Below are positions 8,082 to 15,538 of a stretch of DNA of 64,000 bases, one piece after another. The translations under genes and the position numbers were made by a program. A model generated the notes under the pieces. That model saw only the letters and a list, made by a program, of their open reading frames with translations, did no database searches and was not told the origin of the DNA. Location: contig NZ_CP016180.1 of the NCBI RefSeq assembly GCF_013377295.1, positions 2,170,001 to 2,234,000 of the forward strand, read 5' to 3'. The stretch comes from Pasteurella skyensis. GTDB lineage: Bacteria > Pseudomonadota > Gammaproteobacteria > Enterobacterales > Pasteurellaceae. Positions within the stretch are counted from its first letter, which is position 1; each line of letters opens with the position of its first letter.

Positions 8082-9206
8082 ATGAATAAAATAGAACAAT
8101 TATTAAAATTAATCCAAATTCCACAACTTGGCGCTCAACGTATTGGGCGATTATTAAATGAAGTCAATTTCAATGAATTTTGTGATTATGATAAGACACA
8201 ATTGCGTCAAATAGGTTGGAACGAAAAACAAATTCAGCGTTGGTTTCATCCTGATAGAAAAAAGATAGAGGAAGTTTTAGCATGGCAAGAAGATGACAAT
8301 AATCATCTGCTAACATTATTTGATGAAACTTATCCCTTTTTATTACGCCAAATTAGTACTGCGCCGCCCTTGCTCTTTTTTAAAGGCGATCAAGCGGTGC
8401 TTTCTGAACCACAAATTGCGATTGTAGGAAGCCGTGATTATTCCCATTATGGCGAATATTGGGCAAAGCATTTTTCATCGGAATTAGTGAAAAATAATAT
8501 CGTGGTCACCAGTGGTTTAGCGATTGGTATTGACGGTTTTTGTCATCAGCAAGTGGTGAAAGAAAAGGGTAAAACCATTGCCGTATTAGGCAGTGGTTTA
8601 AATAAAACCTACCCAGCTCGCCATAAAAAACTGTCTGAACAGATTTTAGAACAGGGTGGTGCATTGGTTTCTGAGTTTTTTCCTAATCAGCCACCGCTAG
8701 CTGAAAATTTTCCACGTCGTAACCGAATTATCAGTGGTTTATCATTAGGTACATTAGTGGTTGAAGCCACTATTAAAAGCGGATCATTAATTACCGCTCG
8801 CTATGCCTTAGAACAAGGGCGAGAAGTGTTTGCTGTTCCAAATTCCGTACAAGATCCTTATGCACAAGGTTGCCATCAGTTGATCAAAGAAGGGGCATTA
8901 TTGGTGGATTGTGTAGAAGATATATTAAATGCAATCGAACGACAATTTCAGCCGACCACAAAACCTGTAATTCAAAACACACTATTTGAAAATTCAAAAG
9001 TAGAAAATTTTGCAAAAAATGATCCAAATCTTACCGCTTGCCAACAACAAATTTTATCAAAACTAAGTCTTGAGCCGATTAGTGCCGATGATTTAGCGGA
9101 AGCGTGTGAAATGAGTATTGAAACTTTGTTGATTGAGCTTTTAACTTTGGAATTAGAGGGTATTGTTAAGCAGGTTTCAGGGGGATATGTGAGAGATAAG
9201 CGGTAG
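8082..9206 (+). CDS. dprA: DNA processing protein DprA
   Basis: DprA binds incoming single-stranded DNA after uptake and loads RecA, and is needed for natural transformation. The 374-residue protein has an N-terminal helical (SAM-like) region, a Rossmann fold with 'IAIVGSRDYSHYGE' (from about residue 111) and 'TSGLAIGIDGFCHQ', the conserved 'NFPRRNRIISGLS' and 'SGSLITA' loops, and a C-terminal winged helix (about 315-370). AAGGA lies 7 bases before the ATG. A minus-strand uptake signal is embedded in the linker (9006-9040), and the stop codon is formed by another uptake signal (AAG CGG TAG). Confidence 0.96.
   Translation: MNKIEQLLKLIQIPQLGAQRIGRLLNEVNFNEFCDYDKTQLRQIGWNEKQIQRWFHPDRKKIEEVLAWQEDDNNHLLTLFDETYPFLLRQISTAPPLLFFKGDQAVLSEPQIAIVGSRDYSHYGEYWAKHFSSELVKNNIVVTSGLAIGIDGFCHQQVVKEKGKTIAVLGSGLNKTYPARHKKLSEQILEQGGALVSEFFPNQPPLAENFPRRNRIISGLSLGTLVVEATIKSGSLITARYALEQGREVFAVPNSVQDPYAQGCHQLIKEGALLVDCVEDILNAIERQFQPTTKPVIQNTLFENSKVENFAKNDPNLTACQQQILSKLSLEPISADDLAEACEMSIETLLIELLTLELEGIVKQVSGGYVRDKR
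9006..9040 (-). repeat. Uptake signal sequence inside dprA
   Basis: Minus-strand CAAGCGGT core and the TTTTGCAAAA block, lying in the linker before the winged-helix domain. Confidence 0.8.
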
Positions 9207-9227
9207 GATTTTGATAAAAATTTGCAA
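9198..9227 (+). repeat. Uptake signal sequence overlapping the dprA stop codon
   Basis: AAGCGGTAG supplies the last two codons and the stop (AAG CGG TAG); the AAATTTGCAA block follows outside the gene. Confidence 0.8.
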
Positions 9228-9273
9228 TATTTCAAATACTAAGTATCGATTAAAGTGTAATTTTAATATTAAA

Positions 9274-9302
9274 TTGAAAACTAAATCTTATTAACATAGT
9301 AT
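9274..9302 (+). promoter_or_regulatory. Candidate promoter of the 59-residue gene
   Basis: TTGAAA (9274-9279), 17 bp, TAGTAT (9297-9302), about 70 bases upstream of the small gene. Confidence 0.4.
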
Positions 9303-9373
9303 ATTTTATGAAAAATTTAAGGTTTGAAGATTTTAAGAGTTAGAACCTAAATGACTGATTAAGGAGATACAAG

Positions 9374-9553
9374 ATGGGAAAACTAAATAAAGATGAACAA
9401 GAATTAGTAGATTCAATGGTTAATGCTATTTCAAATGGAAAAGCAAAAGCCCTTAATGAGCAAGGTGAAATTTTTATCAATAATATTATCGCAGATGATA
9501 TTGTTAAAGAAATTCAAGCGGAAAAAAGTGAAAAATCATTAATTAAGGGCTAA
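9374..9553 (+). CDS. Small acidic protein, 59 residues, unknown
   Basis: ATG 9374 to TAA 9551-9553, preceded by AAGGAG with a 7-base gap, which is one of the better ribosome binding sites in the region. The product is charged, helical in appearance and has no membrane segment or signal peptide; it starts MGKLNKDEQELVDSMVNAI. I recognise no family. The good Shine-Dalgarno, a candidate promoter and normal codon use argue that it is real. It opens the accessory block between dprA and secE. Confidence 0.6.
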   Translation: MGKLNKDEQELVDSMVNAISNGKAKALNEQGEIFINNIIADDIVKEIQAEKSEKSLIKG

Positions 9554-9694
9554 AAAATTAGGAATAAAAATGACAACAACAATAGTAAAATAATTTCAAT
9601 AACTTTTTTATACAGCACAAATAGCAGAGTAAAAGTAGATGTTATTTTACAATCAGATAGCGTGATTGCTAAAAATTATTTATCTCCTTTATTT

Positions 9695-9712
9695 TATCAA
9701 TAGCTATTGATA
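9695..9712. promoter_or_regulatory. 18-bp perfect palindrome
   Basis: TATCAATAGCTATTGATA is a perfect palindrome without a spacer, 35 bases before the start of the membrane protein gene at 9748. It overlaps the expected promoter/start-point region, as an operator would. Confidence 0.4.
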
Positions 9713-9747
9713 GAATGAAACTCAAAATCATTAATAGAGAGATGACT

Positions 9748-10158
9748 ATGAAAGAAAAAATTTTTTTACGTAATAAATGGCAGTTAGAATATCCTGCATA
9801 TGCACTAATTGGTTGTGGTATTCTCTCTATAATATTAGCACTTTCCTCAGGAAAAACATTTCTTATTACTAGTGCTATTATGCCAACAGTTTTAGGCTGT
9901 TTGTTTTTTGTTGCTAAAAACATTCCTGTTGCTAGCTTTCAAACTGAACATTTAGAACTAAAATTAGCTCCTCTTGCGGCAAAAACATTTATTCGCTACG
10001 ATAAAATTGAGTCAATTGGAGTAGAAGAAAAGAAAATAATCATTAAAATTGCTGATAAGAAAAAACCTCTAAAATTACCAATCAGTCTGTTTAGAGCAGA
10101 AGATAGAGAAGCTGTGAAAGAAGTATTTAGAAGTCTTAACATAAGAGGTAACGTATGA
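9748..10158 (+). CDS. Membrane protein with PH-like domain, unknown function
   Basis: From ATG 9748 the product is 136 residues. AGAGAG six bases upstream favours this start over ATGs at 9715 and 9742. Two hydrophobic segments (about 14-32 and 36-55) are followed by a cytosolic tail of about 80 residues rich in beta strands: 'FIRYDKIESIGVEEKKIIIKI' in shortened form, ending in an amphipathic helix. That layout is seen in small bacterial PH-domain (YcxB/YdbS-like) membrane proteins; the match is by pattern only. The stop overlaps the start of the next gene (ATGA), so the two are translationally coupled. Confidence 0.65.
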   Translation: MKEKIFLRNKWQLEYPAYALIGCGILSIILALSSGKTFLITSAIMPTVLGCLFFVAKNIPVASFQTEHLELKLAPLAAKTFIRYDKIESIGVEEKKIIIKIADKKKPLKLPISLFRAEDREAVKEVFRSLNIRGNV

Positions 10159-10460
10159 ATAACAAACCTAAAATCAATGGACTAATCATTGCTAGCTTTA
10201 TCATCAATCCTATCATTGCTGTTTTAGGTACTAGTGACCCTGCTTTGGGCAGTTTTGGGTATACATTAATGATTGGCTTATTATCCATTTGGGGCTTGGG
10301 CATTATTGGGCTGATAGTATTTTTAAGCACTGGGAAAAAAGCAGGCGTTATTATGATGATGATTAGCTTTGTCTTGTTTGTCCCTATTGGACTTATCGGT
10401 ATTTTCGGTGCAAAAAAAGTACTCGAAGATATTAATAAGAAAGAAGCAGGAATAGAGTAA
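10155..10460 (+). CDS. Small membrane protein, unknown function
   Basis: The 101-residue product has three hydrophobic segments (about 8-25, 33-57 and 62-85) and a short charged C-terminus ending KKEAGIE. Its ATG overlaps the stop of the preceding gene by four bases (ATGA), so the two probably form one unit, perhaps a complex. I recognise no family; the Gly-rich third helix is like those of small multimeric membrane proteins, which is only suggestive. Confidence 0.6.
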   Translation: MNNKPKINGLIIASFIINPIIAVLGTSDPALGSFGYTLMIGLLSIWGLGIIGLIVFLSTGKKAGVIMMMISFVLFVPIGLIGIFGAKKVLEDINKKEAGIE

Positions 10461-10537
10461 TCCAAAACACTATAAAATCTAAAAGATAGTGGGTCAAATA
10501 AAATGAATAATTTTTAAATATTTTATCCTGTGCATTC

Positions 10538-10574
10538 GGGAGCATATACGTAAACTACGTTTACTAATGCTCCC
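10538..10574. repeat. Two-part palindromic element in the 10.46-10.96 kb intergenic region
   Basis: Outer arms GGGAGCAT/ATGCTCCC (10538-10545, 10567-10574) and inner arms GTAAAC/GTTTAC (10550-10555, 10559-10564) nest around a 3-nt loop. No T run follows, so it is not an ordinary terminator. It may be a copy of a dispersed palindromic repeat. The rest of this 498-bp gap shows only a degenerate uptake signal near 10670 and the element at 10766-10805. Confidence 0.45.
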
Positions 10575-10765
10575 CTACGATAATATTGATATCCGTTTAT
10601 TAATTAAAATCTCTACCAAATAAGGTAATCTAATCTACTTTTATACAGAATTATATTAAACCAAGAAGCGGTCACATTTCAATTAAAATTCACAAAAAAT
10701 TATAGTAAATTAAATTGAGATTAGTATTAAAAATTGAAGCTTGGTTGCTGATGCTGAACTTACCT

Positions 10766-10805
10766 AAGCACGGTCACTGAGCCTGTCGAAGTGTAAGTGC
10801 TTTTT
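10766..10805 (+). repeat. REP-like hairpin with terminator character
   Basis: AAGCAC (10766-10771) pairs with GTGCTT (10797-10802), and CACT/AGTG pair inside; the loop carries GAGCCTGTCGA, a motif that recurs in dispersed palindromes of many Gram-negative genomes (recalled knowledge). A T run follows. Confidence 0.45.
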
Positions 10806-10958
10806 ATTGTATTTCACACGTGCGAATACTGTTTTATTTTATATTTAATCCACTATAAATTTGAAAATAAAAGCCTATCAATCAAACAAATATTTGCCCT
10901 TGAAGTTTAAATTTTGATACACTTAGTATTATAAAAAATAATGAATTAAGGGGCTTTT

Positions 10959-12710
10959 ATGAATAAATATGCGTTTCCTTGGGGAATTTATATTGGTGAA
11001 CTAACACCAAAAGAAAATGTGCCTGAAACAGAGGATATTCCTGTTTTACTTCCTTCTGAAAAAGGAGGATTTTGTGTTGATTATGATGAAGAGAGTGAAA
11101 CAATCAGTAATCAATTTATAGAAAATATCGTTTTGTTATTAATGCAAGCCTTGCCCCCTAAATCTTTACATATCCATACCTTTGATTTTGATACAGCCCC
11201 ACGTTTTCGTTATTTATCGCAATTAAAAGCCCATAAGCTATATCATTTATATGCAAATACCGAGCAGGCGAAAAAAGGCTTTGATGAGTTAGAAGAAATC
11301 GCCCGTCATCGCTTACACGACTTATTGCCCCCTGAAATAGCTAACCTGTCTGAATATAATCAAACTGCACAATATCCTGAAAATTATCACTTATTATTAA
11401 TTAATCTCGATTATTACCCTGATGATTTTATCGGTGTGAAACGCATTAAATCTTTTTTTGAAAGTGCGAGCAAAGCAGGGTTTTACACTATTTTCTATAA
11501 TGGTATTGAAGATGATGAAGAGCTAAAAGGCAATCGTGAAAAAAGTCTTAGCTATATCAAACAAAAATTTGCTACATTAAGCATTGAAGATAAAACAGCG
11601 AGCTTAAATACAGATCTATTTGAATTTAGTCAGCTATGTGAATTTTATGATTATCAATTAGCCGATACCAACCAAACCCAAATAATTGCAAATATTATTG
11701 AAAATCTTACCGCTTGTGAAAAAGAAAATACCAAGACTGACTTCTTACAAATACCGATAGCCAAAACCCAAGATGGAAGAAATGATATTTATTTCAGTTT
11801 AGGAGCAAATTCACAAAACTATCACGCTATTTTAACTGGTGGTACAGGTTCAGGAAAATCGGTGTTGTTAAATAATTTGATTATCGGTATTGCTGAACGC
11901 TACACGGCCCAACAAGTACAACTCTATTTAATGGATTATAAAAATGGAGTGGAATTTGATGTATTTAGAAACCACCCTAACTGCGTTAAACTCTTTTTAG
12001 ATGAAACTGATTTTACACTTGCTATTAGTATGATTGAAGAATTTACGCAAGAATTACAATTGCGAGCGGAGTTAATGAGCCAAGCCAAAGTCAAAGATAT
12101 TGCAAGTTACAACCAACTTAATCCAAACACGCCATTATCTTATAAAATACTGATTATTGATGAAGCCCAACGCTTATTTGAAAGTAATTTCAAACAAAAG
12201 CAACATTTTGTGAAATGCTTAGATCATTTATTGCGACAAGGGAGAAGCTATGGTTTACATCTGTTATTAGTAACTCAAACACTAAAAGGGTCTGATATAC
12301 CAAAAGATATTTTAAGTCATATTGCCCTGCGGTTATCATTTAAAGTCAATGATATTAGCGATACCTACGCACTGTTTGAAAGTGGAAATGATGTTGCCAC
12401 AACATTGGATAGACATAAATTTGAAGTATTAATTAACACCGATAGCGGTATAAAAACAGCGAACCAAATAGGACGAGCAAATCCACCACTTGCTAAAAAG
12501 GAGCAAGAATATTCTGCAATAGAAACTAAGCTACAACAAATCAAAGCAAGCCGTTTACCACATTTAATCGTCACGCCACAAATATTAAAAGGAACGGTGG
12601 TAGAAAATAAAGATGTAGAAAAACAAGCACAACCAAAAAATGATAACAATATATTTATTCAGGATAATAACGAAATAGTACCTAGTTGGTTAAGTGAGGA
12701 GAGTGAGTGA
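10959..12710 (+). CDS. FtsK/SpoIIIE-family ATPase, EccC/EssC-like
   Basis: The 583-residue protein has an intact FtsK-type motor: Walker A 'GGTGSGKS' at 294-301, a Walker B strand ending D401-E402 in 'ILIIDEAQRLFE', and the sensor strand 'LLLVTQTLKG'. Residues about 28-230 look like a second, degenerate FtsK module: 'LLPSEKGGF', 'LPPKSLHIHTFDFD', 'ELEEIARHRLHDLL...LSEYN' and 'YHLLLINLD' fall in the family's order, but there is no P-loop. Tandem modules are a feature of type VII EccC/EssC motors. There is no membrane helix or gamma domain, so it is not the cell-division FtsK. AAGGGG is 5 bases before the ATG. Substrate unknown. Confidence 0.75.
   Translation: MNKYAFPWGIYIGELTPKENVPETEDIPVLLPSEKGGFCVDYDEESETISNQFIENIVLLLMQALPPKSLHIHTFDFDTAPRFRYLSQLKAHKLYHLYANTEQAKKGFDELEEIARHRLHDLLPPEIANLSEYNQTAQYPENYHLLLINLDYYPDDFIGVKRIKSFFESASKAGFYTIFYNGIEDDEELKGNREKSLSYIKQKFATLSIEDKTASLNTDLFEFSQLCEFYDYQLADTNQTQIIANIIENLTACEKENTKTDFLQIPIAKTQDGRNDIYFSLGANSQNYHAILTGGTGSGKSVLLNNLIIGIAERYTAQQVQLYLMDYKNGVEFDVFRNHPNCVKLFLDETDFTLAISMIEEFTQELQLRAELMSQAKVKDIASYNQLNPNTPLSYKILIIDEAQRLFESNFKQKQHFVKCLDHLLRQGRSYGLHLLLVTQTLKGSDIPKDILSHIALRLSFKVNDISDTYALFESGNDVATTLDRHKFEVLINTDSGIKTANQIGRANPPLAKKEQEYSAIETKLQQIKASRLPHLIVTPQILKGTVVENKDVEKQAQPKNDNNIFIQDNNEIVPSWLSEESE
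11685..11717 (-). repeat. Uptake signal sequence inside the FtsK-like gene
   Basis: Minus-strand ACAAGCGGT core plus the ATTTGCAA block, encoded in the linker before the active ATPase module. Confidence 0.8.
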
Positions 12711-13330
12711 TGAATATTTATTCAAAGTTAAACCGTAATTTTAATAATTATAATAAATATCAATGTTTTTGCTCAGAAATAGAGGAAATGTGCAAAACTG
12801 AAAAGAATACGCATGTTAATGAAAAAAAAATTCAAGAAATGAAATTATTTTATGATGATGTAATTGAGAAAGATTTGAAATATTTTAATTATGAACCTAA
12901 TATTTTAGTAGTTTTTTTACTTGTATTTGGTTCTTTTTTTGGAATGTCTTTTATTGTATTTTATTTTTTAAATTTTGATATTTATAACGTTTATACTATT
13001 TTAGACGTAGAGAAAGACTCTTATGTGGGTAGAGGAGCTTTTTCGTTATTTTTTGGATTATATTCAACACCAGGTATTTATTTACTACATATGATAGTTG
13101 CTTATATGCAAAAAAAATCAATATTCAAAATTAAAATAGGAAAAATGTCTTGGGGTAATAATATTTTCGCAAGAATATTGGGGATTGATTTTAAAACTCC
13201 GTCAAAAGAAATTGAAACTTTTTCTAAGGAGGAAATTGATGGAAATACAGAATATATAGAGTTTCATAAGGATAAGTATATTAATTTTATGGAATTAGTT
13301 CAATATGTTAAAAATAATTTTGATATTTAA
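12710..13330 (+). CDS. Two-TM membrane protein in the FtsK-like operon
   Basis: The ATG at 12710 overlaps the stop of the ATPase gene (TGATG), with GAGGAG 8 bases upstream; a GTG three bases earlier is the alternative start. The 206-residue product has a charged N-terminal helical region (1-60), hydrophobic segments at about 66-88 and 108-130, and a polar C-terminal domain. No family is recognised. Tight coupling to the ATPase suggests it is the ATPase's membrane anchor, or a channel part, since the ATPase itself lacks a membrane helix (inference). The gene is notably AT-rich. Confidence 0.65.
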   Translation: MNIYSKLNRNFNNYNKYQCFCSEIEEMCKTEKNTHVNEKKIQEMKLFYDDVIEKDLKYFNYEPNILVVFLLVFGSFFGMSFIVFYFLNFDIYNVYTILDVEKDSYVGRGAFSLFFGLYSTPGIYLLHMIVAYMQKKSIFKIKIGKMSWGNNIFARILGIDFKTPSKEIETFSKEEIDGNTEYIEFHKDKYINFMELVQYVKNNFDI

Positions 13331-13341
13331 TGGTTTAATAA

Positions 13342-13863
13342 ATGAACATCAAAAAAATCTACACAGGTGACTATTCCAAAGAGGGCTATGATAATGGGAT
13401 TTCTGATAGTAAACAGGGAAAACCTAAATCTCACTTTGGCACATTAAAAAGAAATCCTATTAACTATCTTTGGCAATCAGATAATGCAATTGATAGTTAT
13501 AGTAAAAGTTATGATATTGGCTACACGGACGGACAGCGTGTTAGCCATAATATTTATTCATCACACAGAGGAGGTAATATGACAGATTTAGAACAACAAG
13601 TGCATATTTTAGAGCAGGCAAAATCTGCGATTAAACATCACCAAAGTTTATTAGAACAAGCGAATGGTTTATATGGTAAACAAGTACAAGCAATGCAAGG
13701 GGTAGGTTTTGCAAATGACTATACAAATGAATTATCCAGCCGTTATGAACGATTAGATAAAACCGTTGAAAATGTGTTAGATGAACTGCGTCAGCAATTA
13801 GCAATGATTGACAGTTTTCAAGAGTCTTTACAGCGTATGATTATTGATGCAAGAGATGCGTAA
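13342..13863 (+). CDS. Helical protein with internal start; possible small exported substrate
   Basis: The open frame encodes 173 residues from ATG 13342, which has no clear ribosome binding site. A second in-frame ATG at 13579 (Met80) follows a strong GGAGG and would give a 94-residue, wholly helical protein, beginning MTDLEQQVHILEQAKSAI. The first 79 residues hold two copies of a Tyr/Gly motif ('GYDNGISD' at 15-22, 'IGYTDG' at 59-64). Either the gene makes a long and a short form or two genes are fused in frame. The short form has the size of WXG100 proteins, but I see no Trp-x-Gly. Confidence 0.6.
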   Translation: MNIKKIYTGDYSKEGYDNGISDSKQGKPKSHFGTLKRNPINYLWQSDNAIDSYSKSYDIGYTDGQRVSHNIYSSHRGGNMTDLEQQVHILEQAKSAIKHHQSLLEQANGLYGKQVQAMQGVGFANDYTNELSSRYERLDKTVENVLDELRQQLAMIDSFQESLQRMIIDARDA

Positions 13864-13903
13864 CCCTAATAATTTAGTAAAATAATATAAAAAGGATAAT
13901 AAG

Positions 13904-14194
13904 ATGAGTTATAAACAAACAATTGAAGATCAACTAGCGTGGTGTAATACAACCAGAGATCGATTAGATGAATTTGAATATGCCATTATCAGTGTTGCAA
14001 ATGGTTATGACGCAATTACAGATGAACTTAAAAATACTCCCGTTTTTGGTGAATTTATAAAACAAGTGGAGTATCGCCAAGAAATGTTTCGTGGTGAAAT
14101 GAAAACATTGTTACAACAAGTACATACTGAAAATAAAGCCTATGTAGATAAACAAAGTAAGCGTTTATCTCAAGAGTTGTCTAATGTTGGTTAA
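13904..14194 (+). CDS. 96-residue helical protein, WXG100-sized
   Basis: ATG preceded by AAGGA with a 7-base gap. The product is predicted all-helical, with a Trp at residue 13 and a Gly/Asn-containing break near 'SVANGYDAITDELKNTPVFGEF' (shortened in reading), so it could fold as a helical hairpin. It follows the 94/173-residue gene by 40 bases, and the two make a pair of small helical proteins downstream of an FtsK-type motor. No signal peptide. No family is recognised; a role as substrate or chaperone of the motor is inference. Confidence 0.6.
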   Translation: MSYKQTIEDQLAWCNTTRDRLDEFEYAIISVANGYDAITDELKNTPVFGEFIKQVEYRQEMFRGEMKTLLQQVHTENKAYVDKQSKRLSQELSNVG

Positions 14195-14285
14195 TTGTAT
14201 AAATACAGGGCTTTAAATCAGTATGATACAAAGTTGATACTTTAAATTTAGACAATAATTAACAATAAATTATATAAAGAGATCA

Positions 14286-14318
14286 ACAAGCGGTCGGATC
14301 TTTTTCAAAGTTTGCAAA
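14286..14318 (+). repeat. Uptake signal sequence
   Basis: Perfect ACAAGCGGTC core followed by TTTGCAAA, with a degenerate inverted core at about 14335-14342. Confidence 0.85.
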
Positions 14319-14389
14319 TTATGATAAGAATCTACCCGCTTGAATTTATTAAAACTAAAAGATTATTTCAATCAATAACTGTCACATTA

Positions 14390-15526
14390 ATGATGAGAAA
14401 CCCAATAAAAAATATATTAATTCTTTTGTTTATTTTTCTTTTTTCTAAAAATATTTCTTATTGTAAAGATTTGGGAAATAGCCAGAGTGACTGGGAAAAA
14501 TATGGTGTAAAAGACAAAGTAAAATCTTATACAACGACCAAATATACAGTAAAAGAAGTAAATGGAAAAATTATCAAAGATAAGAAATTATGCTCACTAT
14601 ATGACTGTGAGTACTTTCTATTTGATAATAAGGGAAATCTTCTTGAAAAAACGGTTTATGATGAATTAAATCAACCAATATTCGAAGAATATTATCAGTA
14701 TGATAATAATGGAAATAAAATAGCAGAGCATCGTTATATTAATGGGAATATTAATAATGGTGTAAGCTATAAATATAATACTAATAGAGATAATATTGAA
14801 GAGATTCAATATCTTAATAGCCATATATTGACTAAAATAACACGTAAGTATGATATAAATCATAATAAGATTGAAGAAAATACATACAATGTTAAAGGTG
14901 GTTTAGATTACAAGTATGGTTATGTCTATGATATCAATAATAATTTGATCCAAAAAAATATATATAGAAATAATGGAAGTTTAGAATATAAAGAAATTTA
15001 TCAATATGACAAGAATGGAAATCAGATAAACAAGAAAGTAGTTTATACAGAAGGTGAAAGTAAGAATTATAGAATAGAGTATGTTTATAATTCTTATGGA
15101 AAGCAGATCAAACAAGTAAAGTATGATGCTAATGGTAGTATTAATTATACGTTTATTTATAAATATGATGATAAGAACAATATGATTCAAAGATCTCACT
15201 ATATTAAAAATAATTTAAATGAAAGTAAGCAGGATATATTGGTCTATCAAGAAACATCTCAATATGATGTTAATAGAAATATAATTAAGCGGACATATTA
15301 TGATACTCGTTATAGTGTTGGTTCTATTGATGGAAATTTAATTTCTTATTTTTATAAATATGATGCGAAAGGAAATAATATTGAGCGATATAATCAGAAT
15401 ACAACAAATGACAATACTCAAAAATTAATTTATCAATATGATCAAAAAGGAAATAAAGTCTCTGTAGTTGAATATAAAAATGGTATTGCAACATATCTGA
15501 CTGAAATAACTTATTATTATTTTTAG
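14390..15526 (+). CDS. Secreted YD/RHS-like repeat protein
   Basis: From ATG 14390 the 378-residue product begins with a signal peptide (basic start, hydrophobic 'ILILLFIFLFS', then 'YCKD'). Eleven imperfect repeats of about 22-30 residues follow, each beginning Tyr/Phe-Asp-x2-Gly/Asn-Asn (for example 'YDNNGNKI', 'YDKNGNQI', 'YDQKGNKV') as in YD/RHS repeats, which form beta shells or surface solenoids. No toxin domain follows. Longer forms starting at TTG 14312 or ATG 14321 are open but would hide the signal peptide; no start has a clear ribosome binding site. Very AT-rich. Its position suggests it belongs to the FtsK-like locus. Confidence 0.65.
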   Translation: MMRNPIKNILILLFIFLFSKNISYCKDLGNSQSDWEKYGVKDKVKSYTTTKYTVKEVNGKIIKDKKLCSLYDCEYFLFDNKGNLLEKTVYDELNQPIFEEYYQYDNNGNKIAEHRYINGNINNGVSYKYNTNRDNIEEIQYLNSHILTKITRKYDINHNKIEENTYNVKGGLDYKYGYVYDINNNLIQKNIYRNNGSLEYKEIYQYDKNGNQINKKVVYTEGESKNYRIEYVYNSYGKQIKQVKYDANGSINYTFIYKYDDKNNMIQRSHYIKNNLNESKQDILVYQETSQYDVNRNIIKRTYYDTRYSVGSIDGNLISYFYKYDAKGNNIERYNQNTTNDNTQKLIYQYDQKGNKVSVVEYKNGIATYLTEITYYYF

Positions 15527-15538
15527 GGAGATTGTTTT

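Noticed and set aside
10959-12710. The FtsK-like gene as a frameshifted remnant of full-length FtsK
   Set aside because: It has its own start and ribosome site, no membrane helices or gamma domain are expected in its layout, and the active module is complete.
14666-15199. Hydrophobic minus-strand open frames that look like membrane peptides
   Set aside because: They are the reverse complement of Asn/Lys/Tyr-rich YD repeats, which reads as Ile/Leu/Phe codons.
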